A stretch of DNA of 64,000 nucleotides from Pyronema omphalodes (GCA_024516155.1 JAJJXM010000026.1:496001-560000), one strand, 5' to 3'. Numbered from the stretch's first letter, positions 1 through 11,325 are shown. Notes: generated by a model not told the origin, from the letters alone. Program-made: numbers and translations.

Positions 1-1176
1 TAATCTATCAATCTATCTACACACCAGACAAAGATGACGTTGTAAAGTGACCCGTGCACGTTATATATTTAGGGTTCGATTAAGGATCTGGAACAACCCA
101 TCTCAAACCCTGTTACTTGTATGGTAGGCTGTAAGCTGTAAGCTTTTCAATTTATCCGCATGTCCCTGGAACGGAATAACTTTAACTGGACGCATATACA
201 TAGTCACTTATATCGCCGGATAAATACCCATGACTCAGATCCGCAGTAAGATGCAGTGGAGTTATCGGTGTTTGAGAAGGAGGTTTTCGGCGCCGATGAA
301 GGGTCGGGCTGCAGAACCCAGAGGCTTGGAATATTGGATATTGAATATGAAACATGGTTTGGATAAGGAGGGATAGGGATATGACGCGACCATACAGATG
401 GGAAGTAAGCTTTGCATACGTTTGTGTGCTTGTGTCGTAATATACGTGCTTCGTGATTGTAATGGGGAATTTGTGATCTTAGATCTACATAAGATTTGGT
501 ATCTATAACTACACGGACTTATACTATGTTCTCAGTTCCACCTTTATCATACTCGGGTACATATTGTGGCAGGGAATCGGCGTAAGTCCTGCGCTCTACC
601 CCTAATACAACTGTGAATTCAAAACCAACTGCTTTCTATGAAGCATCAAATATCTTTGAAGAATGATAATTAAACGAAAATTCAGCTATCATAAGATTTT
701 CGAAATATGGGAAATACGTGAAATACTTGGAGTTACCGTCGTGCTGTTGATATGTTTATATGGGAATTAGATGGCATGCGCTGAGAGTGCACGCGGTATT
801 GGGTACTTATACCAGTACCCAAGAAACATTAACCCCGAGATGTACTCAACCTTCTCCCGGGGTCCCTAGAGGTCCCTAGAAGTCCCTGGGAACCTGGAAA
901 CTTGGAAACTTGGAGGCCCTGGGAAACCGTGGGAACACATCACCATGGCGAAATCGAAACTATCGAAATATTTTTATCACCTAAGCACCAAGCAATCAAT
1001 CCCCCCAATTCCCCCAATTCCCCTAATAGTTACTGGCGGCGTTCCGTATTATTCAGTGAGCTGGATGGAAATTTTAGGCCGCTGGGTCAAGTAGGAATAA
1101 GGACAGCTGCAGGAATAAGGATGGTATTCCTTGGTTTGAATGTGCAGTATGATTTTGGTTAGGATGATGGGGAGTA
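1..1176. other. Non-coding, no supported gene
   Basis: AT-rich sequence with short ORFs only. I see no splice-consistent coding frame, RNA gene or transposon end. The stretch just before the tandem array (about 860-905) has a few short imperfect repeats of a ggtccctaga type. Confidence 0.5.
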
Positions 1177-1455
1177 TAGGAAGTATGGGAAGTATGGGAA
1201 GTATGGGAAGTATGGGAAGTATGGGAAGTATGGGAGGTATGGGAAGTATGGGAAGTATGGGAAGTATGGGAAGTATGGGAAGTATGGGAAGTATGGGAAG
1301 TATGGGAAGTATGGGAAGTATGGGAAGTATGGGAAGTATGGGAAGTATGGGAAGTATGGGAAGTATGGGAAGTATGGGAAGTATGGGAAGTATGGGAAGT
1401 ATGGGAAGTATGGGAAGTATGGGAAGTATGGGAAGTATGGGAAGTATGGGAAGTG
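1177..1455. repeat. 9-bp tandem array, unit GGGAAGTAT (about 31 copies)
   Basis: Near-perfect head-to-tail copies of gggaagtat, with one gggaggtat variant near 1228. A 9-bp unit is a multiple of three, so it gives a repetitive open frame of Gly-Ser-Met triplets. That frame has no other coding support, so I treat it as a minisatellite and not a gene. Each unit has a GGG run on the + strand, so G-quadruplex folding is conceivable. Confidence 0.93.
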
Positions 1456-1693
1456 TGGATGCGCTGGGTTAAGAATTAAGAAGTTATGGACTTGAAGGTA
1501 TGTTTTACGAGCAATAAGTTAAAACAAACATACTTTTAATTCTTAATATTTGAAGTCAACACCAAAAATCAAAAGAAAAAGTAGAAAAAATGGTTTACTC
1601 CACTGAGCCACATAGGCCAGTAAAAGCAACAAAACACAGAAAAACAACACAGGTTTTACGCCTCCGGATCAATAAGATTAACATCAAGCATAA

Positions 1694-1714
1694 CCCCCCC
1701 CCCCCCCCCCCCCC
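1694..1714. repeat. Poly-C tract (21)
   Basis: Uninterrupted run of C on the + strand, one of five such tracts of 13 or more in the window, all with C on this strand. Confidence 0.95.
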
Positions 1715-2543
1715 AGAATTTCAACATTCCATCTAAAATCTGCTCAGCAACTATGAGCCATCAGTACACCCCGACAGCGACCGAGAAATTTGTATATCCA
1801 GATCTCTCTACGCTCCTCCGGTCCACACCACACCACCTTACAAAAACAACACACCAAAAACAAGACAAAAAGCAAGACAAAACCAGGACCAGGCCAAACT
1901 CCAAACCCCGTAACACAAGCAGCAGAATTAACCTACACGTCCCAGCCAACTCCTCATTGTTTGGTAAGACTTCCGATTCCAGCACAGTTTATCAATCCCT
2001 GGGCAAAGGCGTAGCCAGTAGTAGCCGTTAGACGAGATTGCGGGGCACAGAGATCAGGGTCGTTGGAGGATGCATTATCCGGGAAACGGTGACTTTCTGG
2101 CGTTTTTTTGGGCTGGGAAGGTGATGGTGGGGGAACTGATTGTGGTGGGTTGTTGTAGTGTGATTCATGGTGGGTTTACTGCGTTGGATGAGTGCTTCAA
2201 GAAACGAAAAATTAAGAAGACTTAGGAAAGCAAAGCGAGAGAACCAGAAGCAGAGTCGAATTTCAACCCGGTTTTAGAGTTGCCATCCTTGTCTGCGTAA
2301 GATTGCAAACTGATGTCAGTGGAAGAATGCGTGAAAATTCCATCAGTAGATTTGAAAGATGACAGCGGCATCGAAGATTATCTAAGACGCCGACTATAAC
2401 AAAACGGAAGGACGGTAGGAAAGAGACGCGAAAAGAAGAGAAGATTTATGATTACAGTGTGTTTGAAGTTAAAACATGGAGGATTAAGGATGGAAATGGA
2501 TCATACATGGTCTTGCTTGCCGGGGCGAGTGATATCCTATAAT

Positions 2544-2561
2544 CCCCCCCCCCCCCCCCCC
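2544..2561. repeat. Poly-C tract (18)
   Basis: Uninterrupted run of C on the + strand in intergenic DNA. Confidence 0.95.
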
Positions 2562-3704
2562 TTTACCCGGCGGTTATATCATAGATTTAAGGCCCTAACA
2601 TAGTACACCATTTATTTGATGTTTTCTCCACGGTTTACTAGTTTCGATGCAATGATGGCTCGATGGTTCAATTGGATGGTTGTTACGATGCTACTTACTG
2701 TAGTTGATGTAGTTAATAAAACCCGTAGAATTTGGTATGGTGAAGTACTTGGCCTTAATTTATTCCGATTGATCAATCGTGATGAAGCGAGGGAATGAAT
2801 GGGATATGTATTGAATCCTGATTTGAGTATCATATCGAAAGTTATGTAGTTACATGGACCAGGAGATTACGAACTCCCCCGACGTATGCAATAGGACATC
2901 CGAGAAGCCCTATTGCTGCTTTCTGGAACAGCTAAAATTCAACTGCTGTATCAACCCGCCTATGCTCTACCTCACTTTACTTCACGCTATGAGGTCGCAA
3001 CTTTACAGTTATCTTCATCCAAGACAAGAGGCTAAGAAGCAGATAAAGAAGCCACAATTTGATTTTTTATTTGCTTTCGAGATATGGGTTGGGTGTTTAG
3101 GATCGATTGATAGCTTATAGCTGATAGCTGATAGTTGATATTTGCTACCTTTTGATACCTTTTGATACCCTTTGATATTCGATGTTTGCTGCTCGATGCG
3201 AAAAGAATATCAAAGCCATTCATAATCCCACGACATTTTGTGCCTTTTTTCAATCCCATACAATAAGACAACTCAGCAGGATGATCTGTGTATGATACAA
3301 CAACAACAACTAGAATCCTCAGCCTATTTCCTTTTATTTGATTGCATGGAAAAAAAACCCGGGTTCAAAAAAAAGAAAAAAGTAAAAAAAAAAGTACAAC
3401 AGCAATTAACAAAAGCAAGCAAGCAAGCAAACAAGTAAAAAAAAAAATAAAGAAAAAAGAAAAAGATATACCCATTGATATGCATATATGCAAGCACCTT
3501 TCCCATTCCAAATCCGATCTTTATAGATAGATACTCTTGGCCACCCCGATCGTTACTCCCTATCACTACCACTACCACTACTCCTATCGCTGCTCATTTC
3601 TCATCTTTTAATCTCCTTAATTATCTATTCTTCTCGTTTATCTAGTTCTGGATGTTTTGGTTGTTTTGGAGCATGGTTTTCGAGAGCGCTCTTGATATTT
3701 AAGC

Positions 3705-4650
3705 TTAATCATCGTCGTCTGCCATATCCATCTCTACCTCGGATTCTGCATTGATATTATCGTTAGCTTTTATTTCATCAAGACATGTAGAGGCATTGCT
3801 ACTACTATACTAGCGCGAGATCCACAGAATGTATAGGGTCCACCGCCAGCACAATGTAGATATAAAGTTCATAGGGAACATACCATCTTCGTCCTCCTCC
3901 TCCTCTCTTAACCGTTTCTGACCGACAGCAGCCTCAGCAGCGGGTGCAGCAGGAGCACTAGGAGGACCCGTAGACGCAGTAGCAGGCGGCGAAGCAACAG
4001 CACCGGGGAGTGCAACGAAAGGTTTTATCTCGGCGGATTCAGCGGCGGCAGCGGCAGCACTATTAGGCATTTTGTAGGTTCCGTCGAGTTTGGCGATTTT
4101 GTTGGATTTGGTACGGGCGTATTTAATTTTCTAGATGGAAATATTACGTTAATGAATGTAACTTGAAGAAATTATGAGCTTGTCGAAAGCTCTGGGTTGT
4201 CGGTGATAAAAAGCTTGAACTCATCGCTGGAGAAGGAAATATTCTTTCTGGAGAATCAATTCCTCTCCGAATCAAAAGAATGAGCTTCTAGATGGCCCCT
4301 CGTTTGAGAATCTAGAGTTGTCTCTTCCTCGTACCCTCCGGTGATGTACCATCATTACCCCACTCTCCTCCATCCTACGACCCCACCCCCAGGAACTCCC
4401 CATTGATAGAACGTACCATCTCCTTTCCAAAGATATTAACCCCATCCATAGCCCTCATAGCTTGAGTAGCACTGGCGACATCTCTAAAAGCCACAAAAGC
4501 CTGACCACGATGTTTCATAGTCTTCAATGCCACGACATCGAGAACAACACCATAAGTTGAGAACAAGGTGTACAACGAAAGCCGAAGGTCAGGTTTCCGA
4601 AGCTTATCGTTAAGATTCGAGATGTAGAGCGTTTGGTTGGGGGCGGCCAT
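3705..4650 (-). CDS. MSL1: U2 snRNP protein B'' (Msl1 family), single RRM
   Basis: RNA-binding protein of the U2 snRNP, which contacts U2 snRNA stem-loop IV in the spliceosome (family knowledge). Exons on the minus strand are 4650-4417, 4130-3884 and 3745-3705, giving 173 aa. Introns have GTACGT/TAG and GTATGT/CAG borders and the phases join cleanly. Residues 1-98 form an RRM: NQTLYISNLNDKL is RNP2, RGQAFVAF is RNP1, and exon 2 opens with KIKYARTKSNKIAKLDGTYK, typical of U1A/U2B''. The tail is Ala/Pro-rich and then acidic. The start at 4650 is chosen over an in-frame ATG at 4704 because the family begins just before the RRM. U1A/U2B'' proteins with two RRMs are longer; here no second RRM is seen, as in yeast Msl1. 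The frame assignment is firm; whether it binds U2 only is inference. Confidence 0.9.
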
Positions 4651-7467
4651 GATTATCGGTTGGTGGTGCGGCGACGCGTTAAGCAAGGTAGCAAGCAAAG
4701 GCAAAAAGACGTGTATCTTCCTTCTAGCAAGCTAGCTTGGGATTGTGCTACAACTAGGGTAGGGTAACTATTATAAGTGGTGTCGCGTGAAGAATTGGTT
4801 GACACGATGTGAACCGCACGCGGCATGGGCACGACGCGAATTTAGAGTAGGTTCGGTTAGCTTGGATTTCCTGACGCGGTTGATTATGTCAGTGTTGGGG
4901 GTGGGCGGCGGTCGGCTGAATGAGGCGAGGTAAGGCTGTGTAAGGCTTGGTAAGACCGTTGGTACCATTGGTTCTCGTGCCTATGGCCTGGTAACCATAA
5001 CTCAAGGAGAAGGCTCAGAATCAACAACCGATTGATGGCTGCGACAAAAAATCTCATCGTTGAAGCAAATTGCACTTTTTCCTTATCTCTATTTGCCTCC
5101 AAGCCACTTAAGACTTAAGTTACGATCGCGAGAAGATGTTCACATGTGGTCACTCGTTAACGAACGACTTCTGGAGTACTAATACGCTCTCTAATGGCCT
5201 ATTTTAGAAAGTAATTTCCACGTTTTGCTTTTCATTAACAAACCGCAAACCGAAGCACTCCAAATTCCTCACAGACCCTGAGGCTTTCGCCATCTTTGTC
5301 CACCGTCCCTTATCCAAGCTCCATGACTCTTCCCCGTTTTCCCCGCCGTCATTCCACGGCCTTTCCTTCTCACCACTCCTGCATAAACCCTTATCACCTT
5401 CAACATACCACTTAAACGCCGACCTTACCCCGCAATGACTCAGTCCAATCATTTCCATTATTTCGGTCCATGGAAAATCTAGATTCCTTACTCTCCCTTC
5501 AAGCTTTATCCTCTCAGTGGAATACATCATTACGATTGGTCGAAACACGAAAAGCCAAAGCGATGACTGATCAACAACAAGATAAGCCATATATAGTGGC
5601 AAGCCAACTAAAGCACCCAGAAGCTGAAATCCTCCTACTGTACTGGTTATGTGTCAACCATTGGACCAAACTCAATTCATTTCAGTCCATACATAAAACG
5701 GCCGTCTTCATCATTGGATAAGCTTCAAGACCTATCGGAGAATATACATAACAGACCCTGCCTTGATAATACTGCAGTCACATGAGACCTGATGTCATCC
5801 TACACTAAACTGCATACGCAAAGATGATAGATTCGCTATGTAAGTGGATGCGGTCATGATACATACTGTCTGCCGATAGCCGGTGGCTACGGGTGCTATG
5901 TATGTACATAATCGGTTGTTTTGGTGGGCCGTGGCGTTTAACGCTTCGCTTGGAAAATGTTTTAGAGAAGATATTAGGGGACTGGATAACGGATAATATA
6001 GGCACGTTTCTTCTCTTGGTAGGTTCGTGTATCTCATAGCCGAAACGTTTTCAACGCTGGATCTCTCTGGATAGTCATCCCCCCACAGCTTCATAATCTT
6101 CCAATCTTTGTAAGCTATTTTTTTCGTTACCGGGAAGCAGTTTTTAAATCTCTGGTTGATTTTTTTCGAGGGTTCCAAGTAGAGTAAAACAGTCCGAGTT
6201 TGGCATGATCATATTATATCGTATCAGCAGAGACCAGTGCAGATCAATAAATGTGATCATTTTGCGGCGGAAGACATTAAAAATCCACCAGATGGCGTAG
6301 ATCGTTATTTTGAAGATACCGACATTTGCAATCCGGAAGAGGTGATAATCATTGAAGCGATAAATGTTATCCCGCCTTGAAAATTTCCGGTTAAATATCT
6401 CCAATATACCCGGCGCGGTACGTAAAAGTCTGTTTATATGGATTGGTATATAGTTGCATGAGTGGTCAAACGACTTCAGAAGCTTGAGGTATGTACTAGG
6501 TTAAAGTTCAAACAACGAAGGAATTAACGCAAACGACGCTAAGGAAAAAGCCGATGCTCTGCTGTTCAATTGATGTTCGATCGACATCCTCGCTTCGGAA
6601 ACGCAGGGCGCAACGCCGGTAAAATTGGAAACAGTTAAGACAGAAACTGTTGTCCTTCAAGTGCAAAAAGCCAGGATGTTTCGATGTATGTAGGTTCTAG
6701 AAACGTGTCGTTGTTAGTTTAATTGCATGCGGTACAAAATTTATGCGACTCTTGTTGTTCCATCATAACAACAACAATAATGCATGCGCAAATCCGGTGA
6801 AAGCGAAACAACTAGTTAATCTATAGTCAGGGGAATTGTCTTGAATTTATATGTAATCTTTTTTATTATATGTATGTTCCTTCGAACGTTGAGCGCGATG
6901 AGATGCGATGCAATCTGTGATGTGGTATCGGGGGTTGAAAGCTTCGAAGGAAGCAAACGAAATTCCGCGCTATTTGCTTAACCCTACCCGTGTACCCGCC
7001 ACGACCCATTCTATCGGGTTTTGCATTTGCATTCTTGAACGAAAAGAAAACCAAAATCCTCTAAAATCCATACAAGCCTAGCACACGTGTTCATTCAACA
7101 GTTTTCATCTCATCTCGTTACAACACATCTCGACTTACCGTTTAATGGCGCCGGCGATTTTGATGAACCTGCCAACTCAATGGAAACTAAGAAATGATAC
7201 TTCCCGTAGGAATCTTCAAAGAGAGGTAGATAGATAGTTAGACACTTGGTGTTATTGCATCAATAATAACCGCCCTAAAATTTCCTTTTAAACACCTGTA
7301 CTGCCCCCCAGTTGGTCGCCTACCATCCTGGTCTGTCGCCCTTGATCACCAGGTATCACTACCTGTTTCACCTCACGAAATCTTCACGACATTTACGAAC
7401 TCACGAAAACAAAACCCCACCACGAGAGACCTAGTACCAATTGACATAAAAACAACCGACCAACACC
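4651..7467. other. Long intergenic region, weak ORFs only
   Basis: Holds minus-strand open frames at 5204-5602 (132 codons) and 5795-6178 (127 codons). Open stretches of this length are expected by chance in 64 kb, and no family is recognised. The 5204-5602 frame contains a helix-turn-helix-looking segment (PWTEIMEMIGLSHCGVRSAF). The promoter of the 7468 gene should lie at the right end. No RNA gene or mobile element seen. Confidence 0.4.
5204..5602 (-). CDS. Doubtful small ORF, possible HTH-like segment
   Basis: 132 codons, with a first codon of TTG; the first ATG is four codons in. I do not recognise a family. The middle of the frame reads like a Myb-type or other helix-turn-helix unit (conserved-looking W, then a G-L-S turn, then WYVEGDKG), followed by a polar Gly/Glu-rich stretch. 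The opposite strand also carries an 83-codon frame. By length alone this could be a chance ORF. It is listed only because the composition is protein-like. Confidence 0.2.
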   Translation of the reverse strand: MPLYMAYLVVDQSSLWLFVFRPIVMMYSTERIKLEGRVRNLDFPWTEIMEMIGLSHCGVRSAFKWYVEGDKGLCRSGEKERPWNDGGENGEESWSLDKGRWTKMAKASGSVRNLECFGLRFVNEKQNVEITF

Positions 7468-8052
7468 ATGACCACCTCAATGTTCACCTCCCTAACCCGC
7501 ACCGTTTCCCGCTCCACCTCCCGCTCCTCCCGTTTTTCCCGAACCTCCCGCTCCTCCAACCTCTCCAGCACCTCCTGCAGCACCACCACCAGTTCCATCT
7601 CCAGCGTTTCCAGCACCCCAAATTTCTCCAAACCCTTCAGTCCGCTAAACCCACCATCCTGTGGATCCACCCGCACAAGTTTCGACACCAGCATATGCAG
7701 CAGCTACGAATGTAGCCTCCCTGCTCCAGAATATACCTACGAATTCACACCACCTTTTCCTCCTGACTCTATCCAGCCTGCTATCGCTTTATATATCCCT
7801 CCAACCCCTATCATTACCTCTACAAGACCCCCGAAACAGGGCCTAAAGAGGGCGGAGACTTGGTTTTGGACTTGTCCTTACCCCTGTGGAACTGCCAATC
7901 AGAGCTGGAATAGAAGTTGTGTTAGTTGTGATAAACCGATTACGGAGGAAAGATGGAAGGAGGTGGAAAGAAATGTTAGGGGCGAGGAACTTGGTTGGGG
8001 GGGATTGATGAAGAGAGGGGGGAGAAGGGTTAGGAGGTGGGTTAAGCACTAG
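7468..8052 (+). CDS. Small orphan protein with Ser/Thr/Arg-rich N-terminus and a CxxxC-CxxC zinc knuckle
   Basis: A 194-aa intronless frame with its ATG in good context (caacaccATGacc). Residues 1-75 are a low-complexity Ser/Thr/Arg/Pro run. Residues about 130-155 contain W-x-C-x3-C-x10-C-x2-C (FWTCPYPCGTANQSWNRSC then VSC), similar in spacing to RanBP2-type zinc ribbons, with the usual W ahead of the first Cys and an Asn before the second pair. The tail is basic (KRGGRRVRRW). The zinc-binding role is inferred from spacing only. The C-rich composition of the 5' half lowers stop frequency, so the N-terminal part is less certain than the cysteine region. Confidence 0.55.
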   Translation: MTTSMFTSLTRTVSRSTSRSSRFSRTSRSSNLSSTSCSTTTSSISSVSSTPNFSKPFSPLNPPSCGSTRTSFDTSICSSYECSLPAPEYTYEFTPPFPPDSIQPAIALYIPPTPIITSTRPPKQGLKRAETWFWTCPYPCGTANQSWNRSCVSCDKPITEERWKEVERNVRGEELGWGGLMKRGGRRVRRWVKH

Positions 8053-8528
8053 CTATGGGGAGGGAAAGGAAGGGAAGGATGGGATTGTATGTTTAGTGAA
8101 TGGGATCGGAGTTTTATGCTTTTTTGTTTTTTTTTTGTTGCTTTGTTGGGTTGATTTTTGATTGGGACTGGTATATTTGGCGCTGTGGGGGAGTGGGGGG
8201 GGGTGGGGGTGGAGAAGAGCATCACAGGATATCACTAGAAGGGAAGATAGGCTGCATATAGATCTAAAACATTGCGCCGGGATTGGATAACTGGAATTTG
8301 GATTGATGGATACATGGTAGCGGGAGTAAATATTTCTGGAGTTTTGGGTTTGATTTTTTTTTTTTCTTTTTTTTGTACAGAACGTATCAAGGCGAGCGGG
8401 GAGAGGGTTGTAAATATAACAAATCCTGAAAAAAATAAAAGTTCCTCATCACGAGCTGGATCGGGATCATCAATATTCATATCTCATTCAATTCAACCTT
8501 TCCCTTTCTCCACCACCAAAAAACCCAA

Positions 8529-8567
<39 letters not shown>
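8053..8567. other. Intergenic between convergent small genes
   Basis: G-rich then T-rich sequence, ending in a 39-nt poly-C run (8530-8568). It probably holds the 3' ends of the 7468-8052 (+) and 8568-8846 (-) genes. No separate gene seen. Confidence 0.4.

Positions 8568-8568
<1 letters not shown>
8530..8568. repeat. Poly-C tract (39)
   Basis: Longest homopolymer in the window: 39 consecutive C on the + strand, directly abutting the stop codon of the minus-strand ORF at 8568. The true length is uncertain because homopolymers of this size are prone to sequencing and assembly error. Confidence 0.9.
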
Positions 8569-8571
<3 letters not shown>

Positions 8572-8846
8572 GAACATAAACTCCCCCCATCTCCATCTCC
8601 ATACCTATTCCAAACCCTCATCTTCCGTCCCCTAGCATAACCCCCCAATCCAAACCTCGCCTCCCTAGCCTCTTCCGCTAACTCTTCCCTCCCGCGTTCT
8701 ATCTCGAGTTTGTAATTTAGTTTTTCGGCCCGTTTTTCGAGCTCTTGGATGTGATGCTTGTTGCGATGCTTGGTTAGTTTTAGGCGCAGAAGGAGACGTG
8801 TGTAGAGGAGCTGGTTGCGGAGGCTGTTGGTGAGGGATGCGAACAT
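8568..8846 (-). CDS. Small basic helical orphan protein
   Basis: About 92 aa from the ATG at 8846. The frame opens further upstream, but only through the 17-bp minisatellite, so the internal Met is chosen. The N-terminus (MFASLTNSLRNQLLYTRLLL) could form an amphipathic helix and looks like a mitochondrial presequence or membrane-surface helix. Residues 30-65 are charged and probably coiled coil (IQELEKRAEKLNYKLEIERG). The C-terminus is Gly/Arg-rich. No family recognised. Its start MFASLT resembles MFTSLT at residues 5-10 of the neighbouring 7468 product, which may be chance. Confidence 0.4.
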
Positions 8847-8873
8847 TGTGGTGGTTGGATGGTTGGTGGTGGT

Positions 8874-9010
8874 GATGGTGGAGTGGGAGTGATGGTGGAG
8901 TGCGAGTGATGGTGGAGTGCGAGTGATGGTGGAGTGGGAGTGATGGTGGAGTGGGAGTGATGGTGGAGTGCGAGTGATGGTGGAGTGCGAGTGATGGTGG
9001 AGTGCGAGTG
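8874..9010. repeat. 17-bp tandem array, unit GATGGTGGAGTGSGAGT (about 8 copies)
   Basis: Eight head-to-tail copies differing mainly at one C/G position. The unit contains the octamer GGTGGAGT, also found in the arrays at 10405 and 10843. It lies immediately upstream of the minus-strand small ORF (ATG at 8846), so it may sit in that gene's promoter or 5' UTR. Confidence 0.93.
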
Positions 9011-9572
9011 GGTATATCAATGACTAAGGACCTAAGAGCTAGTAATAAGAAGAAGAAAAAGCAGCAAAGAATCTTAAAGATATTACATGACATACCAAAG
9101 CCTTAATAAACTATTAGTCACGATACAGTGAATAGAATGGATATTACTTAACCCTTCAAATAACCATCGGTTCCATGATTTCGTCGGGTGGATAATAGAA
9201 TAGAATAACATAGAATTGAAATAATTGAATTTCCATGACGCGACTCTACGGTTCGGCATAGAATGATGATATATGAAGGTATTACTTTTCGGTCTTTATT
9301 CTTCAGTAATACATAGTAATAGTAATAACCCACATCTCCCTCAATACTACTTTTTATTCTATATGTGTCTAGATTAGATTCTAGTATTTCGTGAGTCTGG
9401 AATATGCTGTAGACTTGTAGTCCTGGTACCATTTCATATTTGAAGATAATAGAATGTGGAACCTTGTATGGACTATATATATAGCTAGATTAGAGGTTTC
9501 TGTGACTGTGACTGTGACTGTGATTGTGACTATGGATGAACCAAAGAATTGGGGAATCGAGGAACTGGGATT

Positions 9573-9924
9573 GGGGAATTGGGGAATTGGGGAATTGGGG
9601 AATTGGGGAATTGGGGAATTGGGGAATTGGGGAATTGGGGAATTGGGGAATTGGGGAATTGGGGAATTGGGGAATTGGGGAATTGGGGAATTGGGGAATT
9701 GGGGAATTGGGGAATTGGGGAATTGGGGAATTGGGGAATTGGGGAATTGGGGAATTGGAATTGGGGGAATTGGGGAATTGGGGAATTGGGGAATTGGGGA
9801 ATTGGGGAATTGGGGAATTGGGGAATTGGGGAATTGGGGAATTGGGGAATGGGGAATTGGGGAATTGGGGAATTGGGGAATTGGGGAATTGGGGAATTGG
9901 GGAATTGGGGAATTGGGGAATTGG
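9573..9924. repeat. 8-bp tandem array, unit GGGGAATT (about 44 copies)
   Basis: Perfect ggggaatt copies over 350 bp with two interruptions: a changed spacing near 9756-9766 and one shortened unit near 9847. The unit lacks stops in all six frames, which explains the overlapping spurious ORFs of 128-188 codons. GGGG every 8 bp on one strand is a strong G-quadruplex pattern. Confidence 0.96.
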
Positions 9925-10086
9925 TCAATTTGTAGCTTATAGTCCAATGTCTTATAGTCTAAGGTCTTGTATATAATATAAGTATATCAAAACTGCACTG
10001 GGATTATTTACTTTATCGTATTCATTCGACATTGGAAGCTGGATTTGATTTCTTCAAGTTATGAAAAACAAAAACAAAAACACTAG

Positions 10087-10218
10087 ACTATGAGACTATG
10101 AGACTATGAGACTATGAGACTATGAGACTATGAGACTATGAGACTATGAGACTATGAGACTATGAGACTATGAGACTATGAGACTATGAGACTATGAGAC
10201 TATGAGACTATGAGACTA
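10087..10218. repeat. 8-bp tandem array, unit ACTATGAG (about 16 copies)
   Basis: Perfect head-to-tail actatgag copies. The next array begins about 15 bp downstream. Confidence 0.95.
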
Positions 10219-10233
10219 TTATATGGGTTTTCG

Positions 10234-10361
10234 TTCTGAGTTCTGAGTTCTGAGTTCTGAGTTCTGAGTTCTGAGTTCTGAGTTCTGAGTTCTGAGTTCT
10301 GAGTTCTGAGTTCTGAGTTCTGAGTTCTGAGTTCTGAGTTCTGAGTTCTGAGTTCTGAGTT
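10234..10361. repeat. 7-bp tandem array, unit TTCTGAG (about 18 copies)
   Basis: Perfect ttctgag copies, followed without a gap by about four copies of a different 7-bp unit, caacctc (10363-10389). Confidence 0.95.
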
Positions 10362-10404
10362 ACAACCTCCAACCTCCAACCTCCAACCTACAGCAAGAAA
10401 TAAC

Positions 10405-10482
10405 ACTCCACCACTCCACCACTCCACCACTCCACCACTCCACCACTCCACCACTCCACCACTCCACCACTCCACCACTCCA
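10405..10482. repeat. 8-bp tandem array, unit CCACCACT (GGTGGAGT on the other strand)
   Basis: About ten copies. Read on the minus strand the unit is GGTGGAGT, identical to the core of the 17-bp array at 8874 and the 10-bp array at 10843. Confidence 0.93.
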
Positions 10483-10842
10483 CAACTACTTCACCCCACC
10501 ACTATCACCTACATATTCATAATTCCCGAGTCCCAACACCATAAAATTACAACCCGTAATCGAAATTCCTAACAAAAGTATCCGAAGTATAACTCCAGGA
10601 GCCCTCGAAACACCGGAAATCTTCATACAAAGTTTCAAAGTTGTAAATCTTTAAAGTTTTAAATCTTTAAAGTTGTAAAGTTTCCAAATTCCTGAAACTA
10701 CAAAACAATTCCCGAAAGAAAGAAAAGAGTAACTTCCTCTTGATAATACTGGCTCCTGAGGAAGGAAATACTGGCTCCTGAGGAAGGAAGGAAGGAAGTT
10801 TACTGTTTTTTATGGTTCGGTTCTGGGGACTGTGGATAGATC

Positions 10843-10970
10843 GTGGTGGAGTATGGTGGAGTATGGTGGAGTATGGTGGAGTATGGTGGAGTATGGTGGA
10901 GTATGGTGGAGTATGCTGGAGTATGCTGGAGTATGGTGGAGTATGGTGGAGTATGGTGGAGTATGGTGGT
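10843..10970. repeat. 10-bp tandem array, unit GGTGGAGTAT (about 12 copies)
   Basis: Copies of ggtggagtat, two with G to C changes near 10915-10925. It contains the GGTGGAGT core and passes directly into the 11-bp array. Confidence 0.94.
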
Positions 10971-10980
10971 GTATATAAAT

Positions 10981-11068
10981 GATGTGTAAGTGATGTGCAA
11001 GTGATGTGTAAGTGATGTGTAAGTGATGTGTAAGTGATGTGTAAGTGATGTGTAAGTGATGTATAAAT
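10981..11068. repeat. 11-bp tandem array, unit GTGATGTGTAA (about 8 copies)
   Basis: Head-to-tail gtgatgtgtaa copies with single-base variants, abutting the 10-bp array. Confidence 0.93.
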
Positions 11069-11325
11069 GAACCTTCTATACCCTCTATACCGTACATATC
11101 TATTAACTCCTTTCCGAAAATTTGAAACCAAACTTTTAAACTTTTAAACGCCAAAAACCCCAAAAAAACAACACCTCCAAACTCCCCACTCCCCCCGGCT
11201 CTATGTACACCATCCATCGGTCCCCTCTCATATCTATCAACCTCTCAATGAACCCACCTTTTCAACGCCAAAAACCTCATTTTCCAATACCCCCGAAACC
11301 TCCCAGCATAAACACGTCTATATAA

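Larger units (their letters stand above)
1456..3704. other. Non-coding with two poly-C tracts
   Basis: Contains poly-C runs at 1694-1714 (21 C) and 2544-2561 (18 C), and A-rich tracts around 3350-3470. The ORFs here are short and low-complexity. I see no supported gene. The 3' end may include the 3' UTR of the minus-strand MSL1 gene, whose stop is at 3705. Confidence 0.5.

Noticed and set aside
1140..1472. 110-codon Gly-Ser-Met repeat protein
   Set aside because: Frame of a 9-bp minisatellite; flanking codons are few and unlike coding sequence.
5795..6404. Minus-strand open frames of 86 and 127 codons with plausible composition
   Set aside because: Several open stretches of this length are expected by chance in 64 kb; no ATG near the start of the longer one and no known family.
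9381..9976. Overlapping ORFs of 128-188 codons on both strands
   Set aside because: They are produced by the stop-free 8-bp unit GGGGAATT in all six frames; no non-repeat coding signal.
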